19,688 nucleotides of DNA from Leyella stercorea (GTDB lineage Bacteria > Bacteroidota > Bacteroidia > Bacteroidales > Bacteroidaceae). The notes under the pieces are model-generated. The model saw only the letters and a list, made by a program, of their open reading frames with translations, did not search any database and was not told the origin of the DNA. Positions 6,693 to 13,912 of the stretch are shown here, piece after piece; positions within the stretch are counted from its first letter, which is position 1; every line of letters begins with the position of its first letter. The DNA lies in NCBI RefSeq assembly GCF_021531655.1, contig NZ_JADYUF010000053.1, positions 1 through 19,688 on the forward strand, given 5' to 3'. The translations under genes were made by a program, and so were the position numbers.

Positions 6693-6728
6693 GACTGTTT
6701 GAAAATCAGGAATGGTTTTCAAACAGTC
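6693..6728 (+). terminator. Perfect 13-bp hairpin between 460-aa gene and methyltransferase
   Basis: GACTGTTTGAAAA (6693-6705) pairs completely with TTTTCAAACAGTC (6716-6728) around a 10-base loop. It starts 11 bases after the stop of the upstream gene and ends 20 bases before the methyltransferase ATG. The lack of a T-run leaves open a role as processing site or leader structure. Confidence 0.55.
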
Positions 6729-6748
6729 ACTAAAAACAAATAAAACAG

Positions 6749-8191
6749 ATGAAAAACATAACGATGTTCACCCTTTTCAGTGGGTATGAGTCTCAGATGA
6801 TGGGACTTCTTAATGCCGTAAAGAAATTTAACAACCGTTTCAAAGCAGAACTTGTTGGTTGGTGCGAAATTGACAAAGCTGCCCGACTTGTACATAATCT
6901 TGCATTTCCTGAATATGCAGACAGATGTTATCCAGATGTAAGAGAAATTGATTGGGACAAAGTCTCGGATTTCGATATACTTTTCTATTCTAGTCCATGT
7001 CAGAGTGTTAGTCGAGCTGGGGCACATGGCGGTATAGAGAAAGATTCAGAAACTAAGTCTTCGTTGATATGGGAAGTAGAGAGAGCCATTGCAGTAAAAC
7101 GCCCGAAATGGCTAATCTTGGAGAATGTGGAAGGACTGCTTGACCCTAAATTTATGAATGACTATTTGTTATGGACGAGAACAATTTCAAGCTATGGTTA
7201 CAAGAGTGTATTCAAAGTCCTTTGTGCAGCAGATTTCGGAATACCACAGAACAGACGAAGGGTGTTCTTAATTTCTAAGAGAATAGACAAAGATGAGGAT
7301 TTTAATTTTGAATGGCCAAGTAAGTTACAGGAAATGCCCAAACCTGAGACACTGCTTTCAGACAGAGTTGATGATGACTATTATCTCAGCAAGGAAGAGA
7401 CAGATACCTTTGTAGACCTTATCAAGAATGCGACATATGGATACACAAGTTCTATAGATGCGAGTGCCGGTTATCCGACTAAAATTCTGACTTCTCAATT
7501 AGACAAGCGTATTTCCGTCATGGTGTCTCCATTATGTAAGAATGGTGCTATCCCGACACTAATGACAAGTATTCAAGGCGGCAATCTTACATCATTGACA
7601 GGATGCCGAAGAGAAAAAGCACCATGCGTTATAGAAGTTTGGACAGGCAAGAAAGGTTTGCAACCTCAGAGCCTAAAAAGTCAAAAGGTATCATGTCAAC
7701 AAGTTAAGGCTGAAAGAGAATGTGCTGACAGGGAGCGCATCTTAAAATTAATAAACAGCCTTAAAGATGGCCAGTATCTCAGAATTAGGCGACTTACTCC
7801 TGATGAATGTTTCCGATTTATGGGTGTTGAACAATTCTACATCAATAGAATATTGAATCCTTACGAAACATTAGAGAAAGAATGTTATACAGAAGAACAG
7901 ATAACGAGACTTATGACCATAGAAGGTCGTAAATGCAAGACTTCGGACTATTCTCTATATGGTAGAGTTGGAAACTCAATCGTGGTGAATGTGTTGACCG
8001 CTATCTTTTCCGCTATCATAGAGCAATTTCCAGACTCTTTTGATGATGTCTACGAAACGTCTCCAGAAGAATTGAGAGCTGCAAGGAAACGAGAAAGTCA
8101 ACGTAGGTATTATGAAAAACATAAAGAAGAAATACGTCGTAAAAGCCGTGAATATCATAAACGACAGCGAGCTAACAAAAAGAATCAATAA
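6749..8191 (+). CDS. Orphan C5-cytosine DNA methyltransferase
   Basis: This enzyme transfers a methyl group from S-adenosylmethionine to carbon 5 of cytosine in DNA. The family motifs appear in order: motif I FTLFSGYES (7-15, AdoMet loop), motif IV SSPCQSVS with catalytic Cys84, motif VI LENVEG (Glu125), motif VIII PQNRRR (166-171), motif IX RRLTPDECFRFMG (347-359) and motif X GRVGNSIVVNV (405-415). The variable region of about 180-340 would carry target recognition. Length (480) is within the usual range. The last 40 or so residues form a very basic tail (RRYYEKHKEEIRRKSREYHK) seen on mobile-element proteins, perhaps for DNA contact. No restriction endonuclease gene is adjacent, so it is probably a phage- or element-borne protective or regulatory methylase. 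Confidence 0.93.
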   Translation: MKNITMFTLFSGYESQMMGLLNAVKKFNNRFKAELVGWCEIDKAARLVHNLAFPEYADRCYPDVREIDWDKVSDFDILFYSSPCQSVSRAGAHGGIEKDSETKSSLIWEVERAIAVKRPKWLILENVEGLLDPKFMNDYLLWTRTISSYGYKSVFKVLCAADFGIPQNRRRVFLISKRIDKDEDFNFEWPSKLQEMPKPETLLSDRVDDDYYLSKEETDTFVDLIKNATYGYTSSIDASAGYPTKILTSQLDKRISVMVSPLCKNGAIPTLMTSIQGGNLTSLTGCRREKAPCVIEVWTGKKGLQPQSLKSQKVSCQQVKAERECADRERILKLINSLKDGQYLRIRRLTPDECFRFMGVEQFYINRILNPYETLEKECYTEEQITRLMTIEGRKCKTSDYSLYGRVGNSIVVNVLTAIFSAIIEQFPDSFDDVYETSPEELRAARKRESQRRYYEKHKEEIRRKSREYHKRQRANKKNQ

Positions 8192-8208
8192 ACAAAATGT
8201 GTAACTTT

Positions 8209-8234
8209 GTGGAGACCACGCAAATGGTCTCTAC
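8209..8234 (+). terminator. 10-bp hairpin after the methyltransferase
   Basis: GTGGAGACCA (8209-8218) pairs with TGGTCTCTAC (8225-8234), with one G-U pair, around a 6-base loop. It sits 18 bases after the methyltransferase stop and 24 before the next ATG. A TAACTTTG (-7-like) sequence overlaps its left edge at 8202-8209, so terminator and promoter for the next gene may be combined. Confidence 0.4.
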
Positions 8235-8257
8235 ATTAAAATAAAAACAAGAAGAAT

Positions 8258-9066
8258 ATGAGCAATATAACAAAAAAATAAACGGTAAGGAATATACATT
8301 CGATGTAACTACACTCGACATCAAACTTGTTGACTATGGTGGATTCTATGGTACTGACATCAGAGTAGACGTAAAGGTCAAATGCAATAATAATGAAGAT
8401 GAATTCTCAGTAGAGTTATGTTATCCTATGGGTGATGCATACGATTATTATAGTGAGATGGACTATGCGGACTTAGCTGAGATGTTTGGTGAAACAGCCG
8501 AAGAAATAGAGCCTGATTTCTCTGCATGGTATGACAAGCATAGTGATAAACTTGAAACGGATTATGTCAATCTGTTTATAGATGAGTGTTTTTGGGAAGA
8601 TGAAGAACCTTTTCAAGAAATGGTACTCGACGAATTGTTGAGTGATAAGAGTGACAACAAAGACGAATTACTTGCCCTCATTGTTTCAGACTCCGATGAA
8701 ATAACGACTATAGAAACAGATGAAGAGTTCATGTATATCCCTGATTTTATGGACGATGAAACAACAGATGAAGAGTTCGAGAATATCCTTGAATACAGAA
8801 AAGGGTATCCGTGTGATTGTTGGGGTGCTCCTAAGGAATATAAGTTATTTACGGTTATAGTTAACATGTATGCGAGGTTTGAGGTAGAAATGTATCTCAG
8901 CAAATATGCTGCATGCAACTATGAAGTAGGTGTCGGTTGGGGCAATATATTCGAGTATGCCAATGACATGCTTTCAAAGTTTTTGTCACGCGAGAATATA
9001 AAGACAATCAAAGACTTGAAAGACTATCTAGCTAACAATGAGAATAGAATATTGTTGGAAGATTGA
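8258..9066 (+). CDS. Highly acidic protein, frame broken at an A7 slippery site
   Basis: From ATG 8258, with a typical A-rich leader, the frame reads seven codons (MSNITKK) and stops at TAA 8279. The next frame back continues without interruption from that point (INGKEYTFDVTTLDIKLVDY) to the stop at 9066. The switch falls on A AAA AAA (8272-8278), in exactly the phase needed for -1 ribosomal slippage. One extra A in the run would also restore the frame. If joined, the product is 269 residues. The next in-frame ATG is 8428 (212 residues). Asp and Glu are very abundant, with an internal TDEEF duplication (8715-8730 and 8763-8778). No known domain is seen. An acidic DNA-mimic (anti-restriction) role is possible beside a methyltransferase, but is inference only. 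Confidence 0.65.
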
Positions 9067-9078
9067 TAGTTATTCAGA

Positions 9079-9213
9079 ATGACCATTTGTGCGTGTTGCT
9101 CCGCCTTTTACGGTCTTTCACTACGAAATAAAGTGATCGAAAAGGTTGACACGGCAATATAATCACTTGATACTCAATACGCCTTGTTCCTCTTCAACGA
9201 GGACGAATACTAA
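9079..9213 (+). pseudogene. Possible gene relic in the 9067-9453 gap
   Basis: The 387-base gap holds a 27-codon frame from ATG 9079 to TAA 9160, which continues in the same frame to a second stop at 9211 (the last stretch reads SLDTQYALFLFNEDEY). The reading looks protein-like across the internal stop, so it may be the 3' end of a lost gene. The rest of the gap holds the 70-bp hairpin repeat, then A/T-rich sequence with the ATPase promoter. The evidence is weak. Confidence 0.2.
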
Positions 9214-9230
9214 CAGCTATGAGTTGGCTG

Positions 9231-9300
9231 CGCGCCAGCTTAAAGCACAAAAATATAAGCGGTATAGAGATTTCGTAAAGAAATTTCTATACCGCTTTTT
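9231..9300 (+). repeat. 70-bp direct repeat, copy 1, with terminator hairpin
   Basis: This copy matches 10729-10798 at 67 of 70 positions, and positions 9244-9300 are identical. It contains AAGCGGTATAGAGATTTC (9257-9274) and its complement (9280-9297, one G-U pair) around a GTAAA loop, ending in five Ts. That is a strong intrinsic terminator. It lies 164 bases beyond the acidic-protein gene and 153 before the ATPase gene. Confidence 0.8.
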
Positions 9301-9406
9301 AGGTCTTTGTAGGTTTTGATTGATTAGAATATGGAGATTTTGCAGACAAGTGATTATTCCAAACATCAAAAAAAGCATATTATACTCATTTTCAGATAAA
9401 AAGCAT

Positions 9407-9440
9407 TACCTTTGCTTCCGGATTTTGTCACAAGTGACAA
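9407..9440 (+). promoter_or_regulatory. ATPase promoter -7 box and overlapping operator-like repeat
   Basis: TACCTTTG (9407-9414) matches the Bacteroidetes -7 consensus, with a weak TTTT -33 about 15-20 bases upstream. Just past the expected transcription start is the inverted repeat TTGTCACAAGTGACAA (9425-9440: 7-bp arms, AA centre), ending 13 bases before ATG 9454. The placement suits a repressor site. Confidence 0.55.
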
Positions 9441-9453
9441 TTTTTAGAATAAT

Positions 9454-10707
9454 ATGATAGTAAACAGAAGTAAATATATAGACCAATTAGTACGTTCAAA
9501 AGAGAATGGACTGATAAAAATAGTCACTGGACTACGCCGTTCTGGCAAGTCTTTCCTGCTAAAGAAACTCTTTCGCCAGCATTTGCTTAATGAGGGAGTT
9601 ACAGAAGACCATATCATAATCATTGATATGGAAAGTCGTAAGAACAAAAACTTTAAAGACCCAGATTTTTTGCTTGATTGGGTTGAAAAAGAAATGAAGG
9701 ACGACTCTACTTATTATATTATCATTGATGAAGTGCAGGAAGTCAATGACTTTGTTGAGGTTCTTTCAACATTATCGGTGACAGAAGGAACGGATGTATA
9801 TGTCACTGGCTCAAACTCTCGCTTTCTTTCATCAGACGTGGTTACGGAGTTCCGTGGCAGAGGTGATGAAATTCATGTTTGGCCTTTGTCGTTTGCAGAG
9901 TTTATGTCTGTTTATGAAAGTTCAAAGGAAGAAGGATGGGCTGAATATCTGATGTTTGGAGGTCTGCCACAACTTCTCACACAAGTTGGTGACGACAAAA
10001 AAGCTGACTTTTTGCGTCGTCTGTATCGCACTGTGTATCTTAGAGACATCTACGAGAGAAATCCGATAGAAATGAAAGCTGAATTTGAAGAACTCTCAAA
10101 GACAGTGGCATCAAGTATCGGTGCACCAGTTAATGCGCAGAATATAGCAAATACATTCAAGTTTGTCAGTAAGGTACAAGGTATCAGTGTTAAGACCATT
10201 TCCATGTATTTGGGATATATGCAAGACTCATTCCTGATAGAGAAGTCTGAACGGTATGACATCAAAGGAAGAAAGTATATTGGCGCTCTTTGCAAATACT
10301 ATTATCAAGACATAGGTTTACGCAATGCGATTCTTTCATTCCGCCAAAACGAGACAACGCATATTATGGAGAATGTCATTTACAATGAAATGCGTATGCG
10401 TGGCTGGCTTGTTGATGTTGGCAATATCTTTCATCGTGTTAGGAATAAGGCAGGCAAACAGCAACGTGTAACACTTGAAGTCGATTTTGTTTGTAACAAA
10501 GGTTGTGAGCGTATCTATATCCAGTCTGCCTACAAAATGCCAGATGAGGAAAAGATGGAGCAAGAGAAACGTTCTCTGAAACTTGTAGATGATTCATTCC
10601 GAAAAATAATAGTAGTGGGGGAACATACAAAAACATGGAGTGACGAAAAGGGTATACAAATAGTCAGCATTTATGATTTCCTTTTGAACCCATCATTTAC
10701 AGAGTAG
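9454..10707 (+). CDS. AAA-family ATPase with DUF4143-type C-terminus
   Basis: A 417-residue protein of the AAA_14/DUF4143 class common in Bacteroidetes and archaea, often in accessory regions. Walker A is GLRRSGKS (26-33), Walker B is YYIIIDEVQE (87-96, D92/E93), sensor-like VTGSNS is at 117-122 and Arg-rich EFRGRGDEI at 132-140. The FGGLPQLL and YRTVYLRDIYERN segments begin the C-terminal DUF4143 region. This includes a probable nuclease-like fold (TLEVDFVCNKGCERIYIQSA, the 'EVDF..' motif of PD-(D/E)XK-like domains). The cellular role of the family is unclear. It is monocistronic: its own promoter and operator stand upstream, and terminator repeats flank it on both sides. Confidence 0.9.
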   Translation: MIVNRSKYIDQLVRSKENGLIKIVTGLRRSGKSFLLKKLFRQHLLNEGVTEDHIIIIDMESRKNKNFKDPDFLLDWVEKEMKDDSTYYIIIDEVQEVNDFVEVLSTLSVTEGTDVYVTGSNSRFLSSDVVTEFRGRGDEIHVWPLSFAEFMSVYESSKEEGWAEYLMFGGLPQLLTQVGDDKKADFLRRLYRTVYLRDIYERNPIEMKAEFEELSKTVASSIGAPVNAQNIANTFKFVSKVQGISVKTISMYLGYMQDSFLIEKSERYDIKGRKYIGALCKYYYQDIGLRNAILSFRQNETTHIMENVIYNEMRMRGWLVDVGNIFHRVRNKAGKQQRVTLEVDFVCNKGCERIYIQSAYKMPDEEKMEQEKRSLKLVDDSFRKIIVVGEHTKTWSDEKGIQIVSIYDFLLNPSFTE

Positions 10708-10728
10708 TGTATAGCATTGTCTTTTCTT

Positions 10729-10798
10729 CGTGCCTGCTTAGAGCACAAAAATATAAGCGGTATAGAGATTTCGTAAAGAAATTTCTATACCGCTTTTT
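10729..10798. repeat. 70-bp direct repeat, copy 2, terminator between convergent genes
   Basis: The second copy of the 9231-9300 repeat, starting 21 bases after the ATPase stop. The hairpin (10755-10795) is followed by six Ts on the plus strand and, read from the minus strand, by a T-rich stretch. It can therefore terminate both the ATPase transcript and the converging 10815-11417 gene. Confidence 0.8.
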
Positions 10799-10814
10799 TA
10801 TGGTTTCAATTGCT

Positions 10815-11417
10815 TTATAATCCACCGTTCTTCATGTCTCTTCTCACTTTCTCTCGCCATGTATTGGTCTTGCGTGAGTTGTTGTCGAACTCGCGCTTGC
10901 CGTGCTTGTAGTGCTTGTCGTACTTGTAGTCGCGGTCGTAGCGCTTCTTGTCGTGCTTGTATTCTTTCTCGTAGCGTTTCTTGTCGTGCTTCCACTTCTT
11001 GTCGTACTTGTACGGCTTGCCGTAATAGTGCGGGTGAGGGTGGTTGGGACGATAGTTGTGCTTGGGATACTTGTTGTATATGTTGTATATGTAAGTGTTG
11101 TTGTTCCAGCCGATGGGGTGGTAGAAGTAGTAAGCCTCCTTGAACCGCTTCCACTGTCGGGCGTTGAGCATGCGCTTGAGCTGCCTGTTGCGGTAGTGCC
11201 ATCCGTAGGCGTCGATGTCGCGATAGCTGCGTATGCCGTCGAGATAGTTGAGATTGATGTTCAGGAGGCTGTTGCGCTGAGCACTGTTCAGTCCCAGCTC
11301 CACAATCATCTTGTCGGTGATGAAGCGGGCTTCTGTCTGAATATCTGTGAGTCGCTGTGCATTGGCTGATGTTATCATCACGAATGCGGCTACAATTGCC
11401 AATAATGTACGTTTCAT
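10815..11417 (-). CDS. Secreted Lys/Tyr-rich basic protein, 200 aa
   Basis: Residues 1-20 are a signal peptide with a likely AXA cleavage site (MKRTLLAIVAAFVMITSANA). Residues 21-110 form a conserved-looking helical domain beginning LTDIQTEARFITDKMIVELG; I believe it belongs to a Bacteroidetes secreted family, though I cannot name it surely. Residues 115-185 are a Lys/Tyr/His/Asp-rich tail built of repeats such as KYDKKWKHDKKRYEKEYKHD. The extreme positive charge suggests binding to an anionic surface such as polysaccharide or nucleic acid. It is transcribed alone from the promoter at 11463-11493 and ends in the bidirectional terminator repeat. Long open frames on the opposite strand here are shadows of the repetitive codons. 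Confidence 0.85.
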   Translation of the reverse strand: MKRTLLAIVAAFVMITSANAQRLTDIQTEARFITDKMIVELGLNSAQRNSLLNINLNYLDGIRSYRDIDAYGWHYRNRQLKRMLNARQWKRFKEAYYFYHPIGWNNNTYIYNIYNKYPKHNYRPNHPHPHYYGKPYKYDKKWKHDKKRYEKEYKHDKKRYDRDYKYDKHYKHGKREFDNNSRKTNTWREKVRRDMKNGGL

Positions 11418-11462
11418 AATCCAAATAGTTTAAGGGTTATTACTGTTTTATTGTTTATGCTG

Positions 11463-11493
11463 CAAAGATAGTGCTTTCCCGATTGCGAAACAA
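11463..11493 (-). promoter_or_regulatory. Bacteroidetes-type promoter for the secreted protein
   Basis: Read on the minus strand: TTG (11493-11491), 20 bases, then TATCTTTG (11470-11463). This fits the -33/-7 consensus and spacing. The start codon at 11417 lies about 45 bases downstream of the -7 box. Confidence 0.65.
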
Positions 11494-11526
11494 GGGGAAA
11501 ACCATAAAGCGCAGTATGGTTTCCCC
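11494..11526. other. Hairpin upstream of the divergent promoters
   Basis: GGGGAAAACCATA pairs with TATGGTTTCCCC, with one bulged A, around an AAGCGCAG loop. It abuts the -33 element of the minus-strand promoter. It may be a regulatory site or a terminator relic for a gene lost upstream of FecR. Confidence 0.35.
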
Positions 11527-11548
11527 TAAAGATACGGGGGGATTTTTC

Positions 11549-11657
11549 AAAAGGACTCCTTTTGGAGTGCAAAAGGACTCGTTTTGGAGTGTAAAAGGAC
11601 TCCTTTTGAGTTGCAAAAGGACTCGTTTTGGAATGCAAAAGGACTCCTTTTTAAATG
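11549..11657. repeat. Tandem 22-bp repeat tract, five units
   Basis: Units start at 11549, 11571, 11593, 11615 and 11637. Each begins AAAAGGACTC(C/G)TTTT and continues with a variable G(G/A)A(G/A)TG-like end. Units 1, 3 and 5 have C at the variable site and units 2 and 4 have G, giving a 44-bp higher-order period. The core AAAAGGACTCCTTTT is nearly palindromic. A short run of 'AATGTT(G/A)' repeats follows to about 11,685. Confidence 0.85.
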
Positions 11658-11724
11658 TTGAATGTTAAATGTTGAATGTTGAATTAAAAAAAACTTCATT
11701 TTTTGTGTCGCTTTTTCGCTGCAA

Positions 11725-11745
11725 GGTTGTCATTGTAGTATAAAG
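11725..11745 (+). promoter_or_regulatory. Candidate ECF-type promoter before fecR
   Basis: GGTTGTC (11725-11731) followed at short spacing by TAGTATAAAG (11736-11745), 12 bases before ATG 11758. No TAnnTTTG box is present here. Similar GTTGTC/TATA arrangements precede many Bacteroidetes sigma/FecR operons, as I recall. That assignment is inference. Confidence 0.25.
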
Positions 11746-11757
11746 ACCTGAATAGAA

Positions 11758-12681
11758 ATGACAGACAACGACATGCAAAGGCTTTGGACAGAAGCCTCCG
11801 ACATATCCAGCCGACTTACGGAAATGCGCAGCATCGACACCCAGGCTGCCTACAGGAATGTGCGCCATAAGGTGCGCAGCAACCGTCTGCGCCGTGCAGC
11901 AGCCACTATGTTCAGCCGTGCAGCAGCCGTGCTTGTGTTGCCGCTCATCATGTCCACCGCCACCTTATATTATATGTACACCCACGACCGCAGCCACCCT
12001 TCGGCCACAGCAATGGTGGAAGTGACAGCCCCGGCAGGCACAACGGCACGCGTGATGTTGCCCGACAGCTCGGAAGTGTGGCTCAATTCGGATAGCCGCC
12101 TTACCTATCCGCAGACCTTCGACAGCCGCGAACGCACGGTCAACCTTAAGGGTGAGGCATTCTTCAGCGTCAGTTCCGACCGCCAGCATCCCTTCAACGT
12201 CTGCCTTGACGGCGGACTGCGGGTGATGGCACACGGCACACGCTTCAACGTATGTTCGTACGACGACAGCGACAACGTAGAGATGACGCTCGAGCGCGGA
12301 GCCATCGACGTGATGCACGACGGCAACACACTGGAGCGGCTCAAGCCCAACGAGCAGGTGGTGTACGACCGCCGCAACCATTCGTGGACACTCAGTCGCG
12401 TGGACATAGAGGAGTACGGATCGTGGAAGACTGGGCGTCTCGTGTTCCGTAATATGCCGCTCGGCAAAGTGTTTGAGCAGGTGGAACGCAGATACAACAC
12501 CCAAATCGTATTGCACGACAGCAGCCTGATGCGCCGCAAGATACGCGCCACGTTCGCCAGCGAGAGTCTCGAACAGATACTCGCCGACATCCGCCTCGTC
12601 ACACCGATACGATGGACCGCCACGACAACGCCCGGCGGACACAACCGCATAGACATATACAGCAGCAAAGCTAAAAACTAA
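11758..12681 (+). CDS. FecR-family anti-sigma factor
   Basis: This membrane regulator of SusC/SusD loci holds an ECF sigma factor inactive until the cognate transporter signals. Residues 1-48 are the cytoplasmic part, 50-72 a single membrane segment (AAAVLVLPLIMSTATLYYMY), and 86-190 the FecR domain (VEVTAPAGTTARVMLPDSSE, VWLNSDSRLTYP, then GEAFFSV and GTRFNV). Residues 227-296 form the DUF4974-type C-terminus (LVFRNMPLGKVFEQVERRYN) that contacts the transporter's STN domain. Length 307 is normal. Oddly, no sigma gene precedes it: the only ECF sigma gene lies 4.7 kb away on the other strand. The damaged susC-like gene follows 39 bases downstream. Confidence 0.92.
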   Translation: MTDNDMQRLWTEASDISSRLTEMRSIDTQAAYRNVRHKVRSNRLRRAAATMFSRAAAVLVLPLIMSTATLYYMYTHDRSHPSATAMVEVTAPAGTTARVMLPDSSEVWLNSDSRLTYPQTFDSRERTVNLKGEAFFSVSSDRQHPFNVCLDGGLRVMAHGTRFNVCSYDDSDNVEMTLERGAIDVMHDGNTLERLKPNEQVVYDRRNHSWTLSRVDIEEYGSWKTGRLVFRNMPLGKVFEQVERRYNTQIVLHDSSLMRRKIRATFASESLEQILADIRLVTPIRWTATTTPGGHNRIDIYSSKAKN

Positions 12682-12720
12682 AACATAATATATAAACCTA
12701 AATCCAAAAATTACATTACT

Positions 12721-13888
12721 ATGAGACAAGACAATCGGATGAATGTACATTCGCGTCAGAGGCTGTGGACACACCTGCCCGCGGCTCTGGCAGCATCGCT
12801 CATGCTTGGCCTTGCCACTCCGTGTGGAGCAATGGCTCAGAACACAAGTGCAAGAATCACCGTCAAGGGAGGTACTCTTGAACAGGCTATGAGCCAGATT
12901 GAGCACCAATGCAACATGACATTCCTGCTGTCTACCGACAACATCAACACCAAGCAGCACGTCAATTCCAGTCTGAAGGACGTGCCCTTGAAGGATGCGC
13001 TTGCCAAGATGCTCGCAGGTACGGGCATAAGCTATAGCTTCTCGGGCAATCAGATAGTGCTCGCACGCCACCAGCAGGCTGCCGCACGACAGCAACAGCA
13101 GCCCAAGGGCAGCATCATCAAGGGTCGTGTGCTCGACTCTACGGGCGAACCCATTATCGGTGCGAGCGTGTTTGTGAAGGGTACTAAGACCGGAGCCGTT
13201 ACCGACATCGACGGCAACTATCAGCTTACGGCATCGCCCAACGCCACACTCGTCGTTTCATACATAGGATTCAAGGACATGGAGGTGAAGGCAGCCGATG
13301 CCGCCAACATCATCTTGCGCGAAAACACCGAGTCGCTTGGCGAAATCGTAGTTGTGGGCTACGGCACACAGAAGAAGGCCAACCTGACCGGAGCCGTAAG
13401 CAGTGTGAAGATGGACGACGTGCTTGGCAACCGTCTCTCTGTCGTTTATTCTGCAGGGAGTGGGCAAGCGCGACCTTTGGCTTATGAACGAATTGACCTA
13501 TCCTATATACGACCCGTGGTCGACACTCTATAGCAACCAGATCGACTACTGGACACCGGAGCGCACCGACGCATTCTATCCGCGTCTGTACAAGGAATCG
13601 GCAGGCAACACAAAGGCCAATACTCTCACACAGACACGCTATCTGCTCAACGGCGCTTACCTTACAATCAAGAACATAACACTGACGTATGCCCTGCCAC
13701 GCACATGGCTTAAGCACATCGGACTGAGCCGTGCTGCCGTGTTCGTAAGCGGTGAGAACCTCTGCACATTCGACCATCTGCCCAAGGGCGTGGATGCCGA
13801 GCGTGTCGTTACAAGCGATTACGGCTCGCGCGGATTCACCTATCCGTATATGCGCCAGTTCTCGTTCGGTGTGAACGTAACCCTCTAA
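12721..13888 (+). pseudogene. susC-like: SusC-like TonB-dependent receptor, internal deletion and frameshift
   Basis: SusC proteins are outer-membrane TonB-dependent importers of about 1,000 residues. The first piece (12721 to about 13433) has a signal peptide (residues 1-39), an STN secretin/TonB domain (about 46-115, which signals to FecR), a carboxypeptidase-regulatory-like domain (about 133-190: IKGRVLDSTGEPIIGASVFV) and the start of the plug (IVVVGYGTQKKANLTGAVSS, then VLGNR). The final piece, in another frame (from about 13447), is the last strands of the barrel: FILQGVGKRDLWL, IDYWTPERTDAFYPRLY, SGENLCTFDHLPKG and a C-terminal FSFGVNVTL. Roughly 600-700 middle residues are missing, and the joint is out of frame. 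Translation of the first piece runs on to a stop at 13533. It cannot form a transporter. Confidence 0.88.
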
Positions 13889-13912
13889 CTCTACTAAAAA
13901 CCTAAAAAAACT

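Noticed and set aside
6749..8191. Complete restriction-modification system
   Set aside because: No neighbouring product shows nuclease motifs suggesting a partner restriction enzyme. The ATPase's possible PD-(D/E)XK-like end belongs to its own family.
11549..11657. Possible CRISPR array
   Set aside because: The 22-bp units are directly adjacent with no unique spacers, and no cas gene is near.
11965..13095. Minus-strand open frame across fecR and susC
   Set aside because: It crosses two recognised genes and has no protein-like domain.
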